DNA of 57,576 nt, taken from contig JAQBNN010000020.1 of the NCBI GenBank assembly GCA_028288505.1, positions 1 through 57,576 of the forward strand, given 5' to 3'. Position numbers and translations under genes: made by a program. Position 1 is the first letter of the stretch; each line of letters starts with the position of its first letter. The notes below the pieces were generated by a model. It saw only the letters and a program-made list of their open reading frames with translations. It was not told where the DNA came from and made no database searches. This DNA is from Segetibacter sp. (GTDB lineage Bacteria; Bacteroidota; Bacteroidia; Chitinophagales; Chitinophagaceae). This document shows, one piece after another, positions 39,027 through 47,703 of this stretch.

Positions 39027-39864
39027 GTTGCTTTTCGTTTTCTATTCCAGTGAGTGAATTAATTATTTTGGATACAGGCTTGAAGTAATAGTCTTTGCTA
39101 TTACTGTTTTCAATCCAGCCATATTGCGCATGCAGGTTTACTACACGTCCAATAATTACCATCGAGGGCGATACAAAAGATCGCCCTTTCAATTTGTTTT
39201 CATATTCGTACAAGTTGCACACATGCACATGTTGCAGTGGTGTGGTAGCTTGTTCAACAACAGCAAGCAATTTATCTTTAGCAATGTTATAATGGGTAAG
39301 CTTTTCAACAACTCCATCCAAAGTTTCGGAGCTCATGTAAAACACAAGTGTATCTTCGGTTTGAGCAAGTTCCTTCCAGTATAGTTCCGTTACAATATCA
39401 CTTTTGTAAGAAGTAAGGAAACGAACTGCAGTAGAGTGTTGGCGGGCTGTAAGTGGGATACCTGCATAAGCAGCGGCACCAAGAGCAGCAGTTACACCAG
39501 GCACGATTTCGTAAGCAATATTGTTTGCAACAAGTGCCTCAAGCTCGTCTAATATGTTACTGAAAATTGAAACATCACCACCCTTTAATCGAACAACCCT
39601 TTTGCCTTCCAATGCAGATTCAACCATAATTTCGTTAATGGTTTTTTGCGACGTTGACATACCTCTTCTGCATTGCTTGCCTACATGTATTACTTCAGCG
39701 TTCGGGCTTACAAATTCTTTTAATATTTGTTCGCTTACCAAACGATCCGTTAATACAACTTCGGCTTGCTGCAAAGCTTTGATTGCTTTGTAAGTAATCA
39801 AGTCAGGATCGCCGGGCCCGGCGCCTGCTATAATTACTTTAGGTTGTTTTTTTAGTTCGTTCAT
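39010..39864 (-). CDS. cobA: uroporphyrinogen-III C-methyltransferase
   Basis: 'KVIIAGAGPGDPDLITYKAIKALQQAEVVLTDRLVSEQIL', 'VRLKGGDVSIFSNILDELEALV', 'EIVPGVTAALGAAAYAGIPLTAR'. Start set at MNELKK. Confidence 0.93.
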   Translation of the reverse strand: MNELKKQPKVIIAGAGPGDPDLITYKAIKALQQAEVVLTDRLVSEQILKEFVSPNAEVIHVGKQCRRGMSTSQKTINEIMVESALEGKRVVRLKGGDVSIFSNILDELEALVANNIAYEIVPGVTAALGAAAYAGIPLTARQHSTAVRFLTSYKSDIVTELYWKELAQTEDTLVFYMSSETLDGVVEKLTHYNIAKDKLLAVVEQATTPLQHVHVCNLYEYENKLKGRSFVSPSMVIIGRVVNLHAQYGWIENSNSKDYYFKPVSKIINSLTGIENEKQHASRA

Positions 39865-39883
39865 AAAGGAAATTCTAATGGAA

Positions 39884-39966
39884 TACGGATGACACGGATT
39901 AAAAAGATTCAAAGGGATTTTTAAATGTTGTCAGTGCAAATCCATTTAATCCGTGTCATCCGTGTG
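39884..39966. repeat. inverted repeat TACGGATGACACGGATTAAA / TTTAATCCGTGTCATCCGTGTG between cobA and cysN
   Basis: Near-perfect arms of about 19 bp. Confidence 0.85.
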
Positions 39967-39972
39967 CTTTAT

Positions 39973-41214
39973 CTATTGAATCATACAAGCACCCACAGTT
40001 ACAAGACTGGTTTCATCAATTAATATAGCACCCCCATTCTCACGAAGGTTACTGTATTTATCAAATACAATTGGTGAAGCTGTTTTAATTCTTGCCTTAA
40101 CTACGTCGTTTAAGTTTGCACTGCTGATACTATCATCTTTCTCAAGGCTGTTTACATCAAGCCTGTATTCAATTTCTTTAACTACGCTTTTTACAACACG
40201 GCTATTTATTTGTAAGAAATATTTGTTTCCTGCTTTTAAGGGCTTTGTTGCCATCCAGCATAACAGCACATCTATTTCGTTATCTACGTTAGGTTGATTA
40301 TCTGCAGGTACAATAGTATCGCCACGACTAACATCAACATCATCGGCTAAATGCAGTATTGCACTTTGTGGTGCAAAAGCTTCTTCAACTTCTTTACCTC
40401 CAACTTCAATTGCACTTATGGTGCTTTCAAAGCCTGATGGTTGTACAACTACCTTATCTCCTTTTTTATAAACACCGCTTACAATCTTACCGGCATAGCC
40501 ACGGTAATCATGCAAATCATCTGTTTGCGGACGGATAACATATTGCACAGGGAAACGTGCATCAATATGATTAATATCTTCTTCTACTTCTACTTGTTCT
40601 AAAAACGCAAGCAGTGGAGACCCATCGTACCAACTTAAATTTTCCCCCTTATCAACTATGTTGTCGCCGTTTAATGCAGAGATGGGTATATAGGTGACAT
40701 CCTTCAAACCCAGTTGCGACGCCACGTTAGAGTAATCAATAACAATGTTGTTATAAACATCTTGAGAAAAATCAACAAGGTCCATCTTATTAACTGCAAC
40801 AACAATGTGAGGGATTTTAAGTAACGATGCTATGATAGAGTGGCGGCGCGTTTGCTCAACAACACCTTGCCTTGCATCAATTAAAATAATGGCAAGATCG
40901 CTATTGCTTGCACCGGTAACCATGTTACGAGTGTACTGTATATGGCCAGGCGCATCAGCAATTATAAACTTACGTTTAGGCGTGCTGAAGTACTTATAAG
41001 CTACATCAATTGTAATGCCTTGTTCACGTTCTGCTCTCAGGCCATCGGTTAATAATGCAAGGTCAATCTCCCCATTTTCTTTGTTGCGGCTTTGCTTTTC
41101 AATAGCTTCCATCTGGTCGATGAGGATTGATTTACTATCGTACAGCAAGCGACCAATTAAGGTACTCTTACCATCATCAACACTACCCGCGGTTATAAAT
41201 TTCAATAAATCCAT
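39973..41214 (-). CDS. cysN: sulfate adenylyltransferase subunit 1 (GTPase)
   Basis: 413 aa; 'FITAGSVDDGKSTLIGRLLYDSK', 'DAPGHIQYTRNMVTGAS', 'VAVNKMDLV'. Confidence 0.95.
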   Translation of the reverse strand: MDLLKFITAGSVDDGKSTLIGRLLYDSKSILIDQMEAIEKQSRNKENGEIDLALLTDGLRAEREQGITIDVAYKYFSTPKRKFIIADAPGHIQYTRNMVTGASNSDLAIILIDARQGVVEQTRRHSIIASLLKIPHIVVAVNKMDLVDFSQDVYNNIVIDYSNVASQLGLKDVTYIPISALNGDNIVDKGENLSWYDGSPLLAFLEQVEVEEDINHIDARFPVQYVIRPQTDDLHDYRGYAGKIVSGVYKKGDKVVVQPSGFESTISAIEVGGKEVEEAFAPQSAILHLADDVDVSRGDTIVPADNQPNVDNEIDVLLCWMATKPLKAGNKYFLQINSRVVKSVVKEIEYRLDVNSLEKDDSISSANLNDVVKARIKTASPIVFDKYSNLRENGGAILIDETSLVTVGACMIQ

Positions 41215-41303
41215 TTCGAAAATTTCTAATTTTTTGAAGTCTGACTTCTTTAATCAAACTCTAATATTTTTTTTGAACCCAGCCCTTGTTCTCTGTTCGT
41301 CGG

Positions 41304-41325
41304 CCGTTGCGTCGCACTCTTGTAC
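41304..41325 (+). repeat. A-type arm between cysN and cysD
   Basis: CCGTTGCGTCGCACTCTTGTAC. Confidence 0.85.
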
Positions 41326-41473
41326 AGACTTTCTTTATTATGCTTTTTGTTTTGAACCACAGAATCACTTTTCGTAATAGAGTTTCACCGAGCGTTTTGT
41401 TCTTTTGAATCTATAAGACGCAAAGGACACAAAGCTTCACTAAGTTTTTTCTTTGTTTGTTCCTCCAGTTGGC

Positions 41474-41530
41474 TGTGTCACTCACTTGTACTTGCTGCTT
41501 AAAGCACTACAAGTACAAGTGAGTGACACA
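41474..41530. repeat. perfect 21-bp inverted repeat of B-type arms (hairpin, 15-nt loop)
   Basis: TGTGTCACTCACTTGTACTTG-ctgcttaaagcacta-CAAGTACAAGTGAGTGACACA. Confidence 0.95.
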
Positions 41531-41564
41531 ACGATGTTGAGTAAAGACTTTCTGTTCGATCCAA

Positions 41565-42473
41565 CTAAAAGTAACCGTTCTTCTTTCTGTCTTCCATTGC
41601 TGCCTCGCTTACCCTGTCGTCGATACGTGTTTCGCCACGTTCGCTGGTTTTTGTGGCAACAATTTCTTTAATAATATCATCAATTGTTGTCGCATCACTT
41701 TCAACAGCGGCAGTACAAGTCATGTCGCCAACGGTGCGATAACGAACACGCTTTGTAACTACGCTATCTCCCGGGTCTAACCTTATAAATTCGTTTATAG
41801 CAACCAATTGATTTTCGTATTCGAGTACTTCCCTATCGTGTGCATAGTAGATGGAAGGAAGGTCGATGTTCTCTCTTTTAATGTAGTTCCAAACATCAAG
41901 CTCCGTCCAGTTGCTTATAGGAAAAGCACGTACGTTTTCGCCCTTGTGAATCTTACCGTTGTAAGTATTCCAAAGCTCGGGACGTTGCAGCTTAGGATCC
42001 CACTGACCGAACTCATCACGTACTGAGAAAATTCTTTCTTTGGCCCTTGCTTTCTCTTCATCGCGACGTGCACCACCTATGCAAGCATCAAATTCAAACT
42101 CTTCAATTGTATCTAACAAAGTGTATGTCTGTAAGGCGTTTCGGCTCGCAAATTTTCCTTTTTGTTCAGTAAGGCCTTTCGCTTTGATAGTGTCTTCAAC
42201 TTTGCGAACGATTAGTTTTTCGCCAATCTCTTCTGCCAAAGCATCTCTGAAATCTAACGCTTCTGGAAAGTTGTGACCGGTATCGATATGCACCAGAGGA
42301 AAAGGAAACTTACCCGGACGAAATGCTTTTAATGCAAGATGAACAAGGGTTATAGAATCTTTTCCGCCTGAAAACAACAAGGCCGGTCGCTCGAACTGCC
42401 CGGCAACCTCGCGGAAAATATGTATTGCTTCAGACTCGAGGTGGTCTAAATAATCAAAGTTGTATTTGCTCAT
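41565..42473 (-). CDS. cysD: sulfate adenylyltransferase subunit 2
   Basis: 302 aa; 'LLFSGGKDSITLVHLALKAF', 'ARRDEEKARAKERIFSVRDEFGQWDPK', 'GDMTCTAAVESDATT'. Confidence 0.95.
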   Translation of the reverse strand: MSKYNFDYLDHLESEAIHIFREVAGQFERPALLFSGGKDSITLVHLALKAFRPGKFPFPLVHIDTGHNFPEALDFRDALAEEIGEKLIVRKVEDTIKAKGLTEQKGKFASRNALQTYTLLDTIEEFEFDACIGGARRDEEKARAKERIFSVRDEFGQWDPKLQRPELWNTYNGKIHKGENVRAFPISNWTELDVWNYIKRENIDLPSIYYAHDREVLEYENQLVAINEFIRLDPGDSVVTKRVRYRTVGDMTCTAAVESDATTIDDIIKEIVATKTSERGETRIDDRVSEAAMEDRKKNGYF

Positions 42474-43222
42474 TTTTCTGTTAACATTATTTCATCCTCA
42501 ACTACCGGAGCATGAAGGTGTAATCCACACTCTTTTTTACTGTTATCTTCCCACCACCAACGGCCGGCACGAAAGTCTTCACCTGGTTGTATTGCACGTG
42601 TGCATGGTGCACAGCCGATACTAATAAAACCGCGGTCGTGTAAAATATTATATGGGATGTTGTATTTGTTTATAAATTCTTTTGTTTCTTCTGTTGTCCA
42701 ACTGAATATGGGGTGATACTTGATCACATCATGAACTTGGTCGTACTCGATGGGCTGTAGATCCTGGCGTGCAGGAGATTGCTCGGCACGTAAGCCTGTG
42801 ATCCAAATCTTATTGCCTTTTAAGGCTCTTTTTAGTGGCTCAACTTTACGAATGCCGCAACACTCTTTTCGATTTTCGGGTGATTCGTAAAACAAGTTGG
42901 GGCCTTTTTCTTCGATCAAATTCTGTAAACTTTCTGCTTGGGGATAGTACGCTTTGATCTTTGTTTCGTAACGTTCGATTGTTCGGCTCCAAACTGAATA
43001 GGTTTCAGGGAAAAGCCGGCCGGTATCGAGTGTAAATATGGAAACGGGTAATTTGTGGGAAAGTATTTGCTGAGTTATAACCTGGTCTTCAAAGCCAAAA
43101 CTGGTAGAAAATGTAACCTGCCCAGGAAATAAACCGCATAACAACGCTATCATTTCCGGCTGGCTTTTTCCATCCAACTGTAGTAATAATTTGGGTACAA
43201 GTTTTTTAAGATCGGCACTCAT
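42470..43222 (-). CDS. cysH: phosphoadenylyl/adenylyl-sulfate reductase, [4Fe-4S] APS-reductase type
   Basis: 250 aa; 'KECCGIRKVEPLKRAL', 'ISIGCAPCTRAIQPGEDFRAGRWWWE', C-terminal 'KKECGLH'. Confidence 0.92.
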   Translation of the reverse strand: MSADLKKLVPKLLLQLDGKSQPEMIALLCGLFPGQVTFSTSFGFEDQVITQQILSHKLPVSIFTLDTGRLFPETYSVWSRTIERYETKIKAYYPQAESLQNLIEEKGPNLFYESPENRKECCGIRKVEPLKRALKGNKIWITGLRAEQSPARQDLQPIEYDQVHDVIKYHPIFSWTTEETKEFINKYNIPYNILHDRGFISIGCAPCTRAIQPGEDFRAGRWWWEDNSKKECGLHLHAPVVEDEIMLTEK

Positions 43223-43273
43223 TCTATAAGCTCCTTTTTATTTTGAGGGCCGAAATTACAACGGAAAGAGAAA

Positions 43274-43290
43274 CCTACCAAATCGGTAGG
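43274..43290. promoter_or_regulatory. palindrome CCTACC-AAATC-GGTAGG upstream of cysH
   Basis: Perfect 6-bp arms, 52-68 bp upstream of the cysH start. Confidence 0.7.
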
Positions 43291-43302
43291 GTTTAGAATA
43301 AC

Positions 43303-43343
43303 AAAAAATTATCCTGTACTGTCTGACGAGCGATACAGGATAA
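43303..43343 (-). terminator. rho-independent terminator of the small gene 43388-43663
   Basis: Minus strand: TTATCCTGTA-tcgctcgtcagacag-TACAGGATAATTTTTTG; 10-bp perfect stem plus T-run. Confidence 0.8.
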
Positions 43344-43387
43344 GCTTCTTAAAATATAATAATTGTTAATAGAAGAACTAGAATGGA

Positions 43388-43663
43388 CTAAGAGGCTACT
43401 AGTAATTGGGATACCGGCAGGTCGGTTTTTAAGATTTGTTTCCCGTTCTGATGCATATATATAACCTGAGCCATGTTATTACTAATAGCCTCAACAGTAA
43501 AAATACTTTGACGAAGATCTTTAGGATACATTTTGAAGTACTTTGGATTTAGTAAAACAGTCTCCCCTGCCTTAACCAACTTTTTCTTCCTGCCTTTTTT
43601 AAAGATTATAAGCCCCACTACCAGTACAACTAAAAGAATAATAGATAAACTTAACAGATTCAT
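43388..43663 (-). CDS. small single-TM protein of unknown function
   Basis: 91 aa; MNLLSLSIILLVVLVVGLIIFKKGRKKKLVKAGETVLLNPKYFKMYPKD...; followed by its own terminator. Confidence 0.7.
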   Translation of the reverse strand: MNLLSLSIILLVVLVVGLIIFKKGRKKKLVKAGETVLLNPKYFKMYPKDLRQSIFTVEAISNNMAQVIYMHQNGKQILKTDLPVSQLLVAS

Positions 43664-43848
43664 AGGTTATAGAAATTGATTGCAAAAACTGGAATAAGAA
43701 AGCAAAACTAATGCCAGCAGTTTCAAGACAATTTTTTGTATCTGTTGCAAAAATAGCTAATCAGCTCTTAAGTAAAATTCTAAAGGATATTCTTTTACTT
43801 AAATAAGACATATTATTTATTAAAGCAAACTTGTAAGTGACTGTTCTT

Positions 43849-46800
43849 CTATTTAAGCCGAGCCTCGCTTAAGCTAACACCACCGATTAACCCTGCGGGT
43901 AAAAGTGGTTTGCCTGCTAAGCGGAAAGGTGCTGAAGTTTGCGTGATCCTATTTTCTTCAGAAAGCCTGTGGTCTCCTATAAGCCTGTTTGCCCATGTGT
44001 TTGACACTTCGATCTCTAGTTTATTGCTGCCTATTTTTAGCGCATTAGTAATATTGACCCTGTAAGGAGGTGTCCACGCAACCCCACAGTTAATTCCATT
44101 AAGTCTTATTTCGGCCATATTTTCAACCTTTTCTAAATCTAAAAAGATCTGTTTAGAAGTAGAATTATTGTCACTCCAATTAAAAATCGTTTTATAAACC
44201 GCTGTTCCTGAATAATACTTAATAGAGGAGTCTGCTAGCGTAGTCCAGTCTCTCAGTTCGGGAAATAGCACAGGTGCTGCCGGGCCTCCATGAGATTTGT
44301 TAAATCGAACCTGCCAAGGGCCTGCGATTTTTTGAATAGTTTTCGTATCTGTCCAGTTTGTTCCTAAGTTCACTTTTTTAATGGAAGTAGCTTTACTAAG
44401 CACAATAAAAACAGAAGCATTTGCATCAAGCTTGACAGGTAAAATTGTTCTGAAGTTTTCGCTTCGCCATTTTTGCGCAATCTGCACTTGCCCTGTTACC
44501 GGATCCCATAATTCTGGAACTTTTTCCGGAATTCTTAAAGACACTTCAATAGTTTGAGGAGTGTTCGATTGATTTGAAACAAAGTAAATATCCGAACCAG
44601 GTAAAGTACGATGAGTCCAGGCTATGTTTTCGGCCCGCTGCCCCCTTTCTGCTATTGCAATAAAATCAGGGGTAATACCAAATGCTTCAAAAGAAGTTGC
44701 AGTGTATGGGCCGTTAATTATTCGACCACTACCTAAGTGTCCTACTACTATTGTATCCTTACCGTATTTTGCATACCCTTTTGCTTGTCCTCTCCACAAA
44801 GCATTAGTAATACTTTCCAAACTTTTATCTGCAGCAGTATTACCAAAGAGTGTTGTAGTTTTGGAAGGTTGACCGTTCAATATTAAAGTAGCTCCATCTT
44901 TTACCAGCATTAATAGTTTTTGGGCAACCTGACCAGACATTGAATTATTATCAGGAAACATTTGATGGGGCTGAGGCAAAACAAGGATTTTATAACTCGC
45001 TCCTCCCGGAAACTCTACCCTTCCATTGTTCACCTTCGCTGTAAGCAAAGCATCAGGATTAAAACTATCGTAAGCATAACCCCTTAATGGATCAATCCAA
45101 TCTTCGGGGTCGGCCATGTTAGCTGAGTGGCGTACTCCTGCAGGCATTTCTCTCAATGGTTCGCCTCTGTTGGCTAATCTTTCTGCTTCACGCGATACTA
45201 TTTCTTCACCAAATATGCCTGGTAACGTTGATACTAAACGGTCTGGTAATACAGAGCGTCTTGGCAATTCTTCACCGGTAAATACTGCAATATCTACGAC
45301 TGGCCGACCTACTTGTAAAAGGGACTGGCAACGCTGTGCATATTGCACCCATGCTCTACCTGCCTTCCACCAAGGCTGGTCTCTTTGAAAATATAAACCA
45401 ACACCATCTAATGTCATTCCGGGTTTTCTATCCATCCATGGGTTGTGCGTGAAGACATGGTAGACAAGTTTATTTATTCCTAATGCATAATTTCGGTCTT
45501 GAACTGTTTTCAGCATTCCGGGATGTTCGCTCCAATCCATACGAACGGTTGTAAAGGCTTCGGCTTGAATGATTGGCTTACCGTAAATATGTGCTCCTGA
45601 TATTGCATCCATCATATCATTAGGTTTATCATGTGTGGGGCTGTTTAACCAAAACTCGCCCATCGGAATATCAACAGTTTTGTAGTGCATTAGCCCGTCA
45701 CTTAACATTGTTGGTGCTACACTTTCTGCAGTAAATGTGCAGCCTTTAGCTTTTGCAAGCCTGGCCATTGTAACGTAAAATTTATCTACAACCAGCTCTG
45801 CTATTGTTTGCCTTACATCATGTAAAAACTTTTCCGAAACATCGGCACTTTCAACAGGAATACCAGCCATTACAGGCAGGTAAGTAAGTATGTCATAGCC
45901 TCTCCGCTTCCTAAATTCTTCTGCAAATACCGGTGACCAATTCTGGCTACCACACTCCCAGCTATCTATATGAAATATCTTTAAAACTTTCGCTGCCAAT
46001 TCTGGTCCTGCCTGCTTTACAGCCTCACCAAACCAACCATTAAATTGTTTGGTTATTGCCTGCTCACTAAACTTATCACACTCCAATCCTATACCTCCAC
46101 CTCCTGTTGCATTAGTATGACCAGTTGATGTATGGCCTATCCTAATAAGGGTCCATTTACCAGCAGGTGCGTTCCATTTTAAGCGACCATCAGCAGAAAG
46201 GTATTGAGTAATATTAATCACTTTGTTTAAAGGTGAACTTGCAGCAACAGGCACTTGCTCTTCTGTTGTACGTTTGCTAACCCGCCATATACTTCCGTTC
46301 TTTCCCTCGTATTGATTTATTCTTGCAGCCCCCGATAACTCTATTCCTCTAATCTTTAAAGCAGGTCTCCACTTAGCTGCATCCAAATCTTCGCTACCCG
46401 GTTCTGAACCGGCTTTGTTATAAATAAAACGAAAGTATTTAGCAGTAGTAGAAGCAATAGAATGTGTTACATCTTCATCAGTATCCTGCCAACCATGGCG
46501 TGGCGGTTGTAAACGACCAACAGAACGAAAGTCAACTCCATCCTCACTTACTTCAATCATTAACCGGTGCGCCTGGTAGTTGTTGCCATTGGTTTTGATA
46601 ACAATTGAACGGGCAGTAAAAGGTTGCTCAAATGCGTATTGTATCCAACAAGTATCGTCGCTGCTAAAATTTTGCTTGTTGCCTTCCATTACAAGAAATG
46701 ATGCCTCCGTTCCTTTGCTTGTTGTTACTTTAGGCACAACTGTCTGGGTTGATACATCTGCTCCTTCCAGCGTTGGAAATGCGTATACTGCTATGTCTTT

Positions 46801-47370
46801 ATAGTAGCCTTCGTTCTTTTCAGGTGGCGGTAATGTATCGTTAAACACTCGTCCGCCTTCAATAAATTTTTGCGACCATACTACTTTTTGCATGCTCAAT
46901 TCCGGTGTTATCCATGGTCCGCCTGCCAATGCAAATCCGTCGCTTACATGCATGGCTATCTTCAATCCCAACCTGTCTGCTTCTTTCATTGCAAACCGCA
47001 TCATGGCCCACCATGCCGGTGTTAATTGCCTTACTACCGGTTTAAATATTGGCGGCTTTGTTGTGTCTTTTATTGGCATTAAGTATGCGCCGCCGATGGC
47101 TGCCTGCTTCATTGATTCAAGGTCTGCTGTTATGCCTGCCTTTGATACTGCTGCGTTCATCCAATACCAAAATACCCATGGCTTTGCACTTTCAGGTGGA
47201 CGTTTAAATGCATTAACTAATTGTAAGTATGATAAGTTCTTGTATATAGTTGCAGGCTTTGCTTGCGCTGTTGTCTTGCTTGTTTTTTGTGCAAACATTG
47301 TAGCCCACATGAACATGATTGTAACGAACAATAAAAGATGTCTCAATAATTTATAAGGTGATTTATACAT
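43849..47370 (-). CDS. GH106-like alpha-L-rhamnosidase
   Basis: 1173 aa; 'FKRPPESAKPWVFWYWMNAAVSKAGITADLESMKQAAIGGAYLMPI', 'HIDSWECGSQNWSPVFAEEFRKRRGYDILTYLPVMAG'. Confidence 0.85.
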   Translation of the reverse strand: MYKSPYKLLRHLLLFVTIMFMWATMFAQKTSKTTAQAKPATIYKNLSYLQLVNAFKRPPESAKPWVFWYWMNAAVSKAGITADLESMKQAAIGGAYLMPIKDTTKPPIFKPVVRQLTPAWWAMMRFAMKEADRLGLKIAMHVSDGFALAGGPWITPELSMQKVVWSQKFIEGGRVFNDTLPPPEKNEGYYKDIAVYAFPTLEGADVSTQTVVPKVTTSKGTEASFLVMEGNKQNFSSDDTCWIQYAFEQPFTARSIVIKTNGNNYQAHRLMIEVSEDGVDFRSVGRLQPPRHGWQDTDEDVTHSIASTTAKYFRFIYNKAGSEPGSEDLDAAKWRPALKIRGIELSGAARINQYEGKNGSIWRVSKRTTEEQVPVAASSPLNKVINITQYLSADGRLKWNAPAGKWTLIRIGHTSTGHTNATGGGGIGLECDKFSEQAITKQFNGWFGEAVKQAGPELAAKVLKIFHIDSWECGSQNWSPVFAEEFRKRRGYDILTYLPVMAGIPVESADVSEKFLHDVRQTIAELVVDKFYVTMARLAKAKGCTFTAESVAPTMLSDGLMHYKTVDIPMGEFWLNSPTHDKPNDMMDAISGAHIYGKPIIQAEAFTTVRMDWSEHPGMLKTVQDRNYALGINKLVYHVFTHNPWMDRKPGMTLDGVGLYFQRDQPWWKAGRAWVQYAQRCQSLLQVGRPVVDIAVFTGEELPRRSVLPDRLVSTLPGIFGEEIVSREAERLANRGEPLREMPAGVRHSANMADPEDWIDPLRGYAYDSFNPDALLTAKVNNGRVEFPGGASYKILVLPQPHQMFPDNNSMSGQVAQKLLMLVKDGATLILNGQPSKTTTLFGNTAADKSLESITNALWRGQAKGYAKYGKDTIVVGHLGSGRIINGPYTATSFEAFGITPDFIAIAERGQRAENIAWTHRTLPGSDIYFVSNQSNTPQTIEVSLRIPEKVPELWDPVTGQVQIAQKWRSENFRTILPVKLDANASVFIVLSKATSIKKVNLGTNWTDTKTIQKIAGPWQVRFNKSHGGPAAPVLFPELRDWTTLADSSIKYYSGTAVYKTIFNWSDNNSTSKQIFLDLEKVENMAEIRLNGINCGVAWTPPYRVNITNALKIGSNKLEIEVSNTWANRLIGDHRLSEENRITQTSAPFRLAGKPLLPAGLIGGVSLSEARLK

Positions 47371-47444
47371 TAAGCAAACGTGTATGTTTTTGAGCTATTT
47401 ATTTATATTGTTGTCCATGCATCAATAATGCTATTAAACTTTTC

Positions 47445-47463
47445 TTGCGTCGCACTCTTGTAC
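47445..47463 (+). repeat. A-type arm between GH106 and isomerase genes
   Basis: TTGCGTCGCACTCTTGTAC, preceded by CTATTAAAC. Confidence 0.85.
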
Positions 47464-47479
47464 GTTCTATTCGCTACTC

Positions 47480-47570
47480 ATCATTGCGAGGAACGTAGCA
47501 ATGTGCCGAACTGACGTTAGACCTGTTTTAATTTGTTAAGGAGATTGCTTAGTCGTTCCTCGTAATGACG
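47480..47570. repeat. inverted pair of TCATTGCGAGGAACG...-type repeat, nested between A and B arms
   Basis: CATCATTGCGAGGAACGTAGCAATG and GATTGCTTAGTCGTTCCTCGTAATGACG. Confidence 0.8.
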
Positions 47571-47583
47571 ATGTAAGTGCAAC

Positions 47584-47608
47584 AGTACAAGTGAGTGACA
47601 CAACGATG
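47584..47608 (-). repeat. B-type arm downstream of the isomerase gene
   Basis: AGTACAAGTGAGTGACACAACGATG. Confidence 0.92.
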
Positions 47609-47703
47609 ATGAGTAAAGAACTAATGTTTGTAACATAAGATTCAACTCTAACAAATGAAATTCATTGAAGCCTCATCATTCATCATTCACAATTCATCAT
47701 TCC

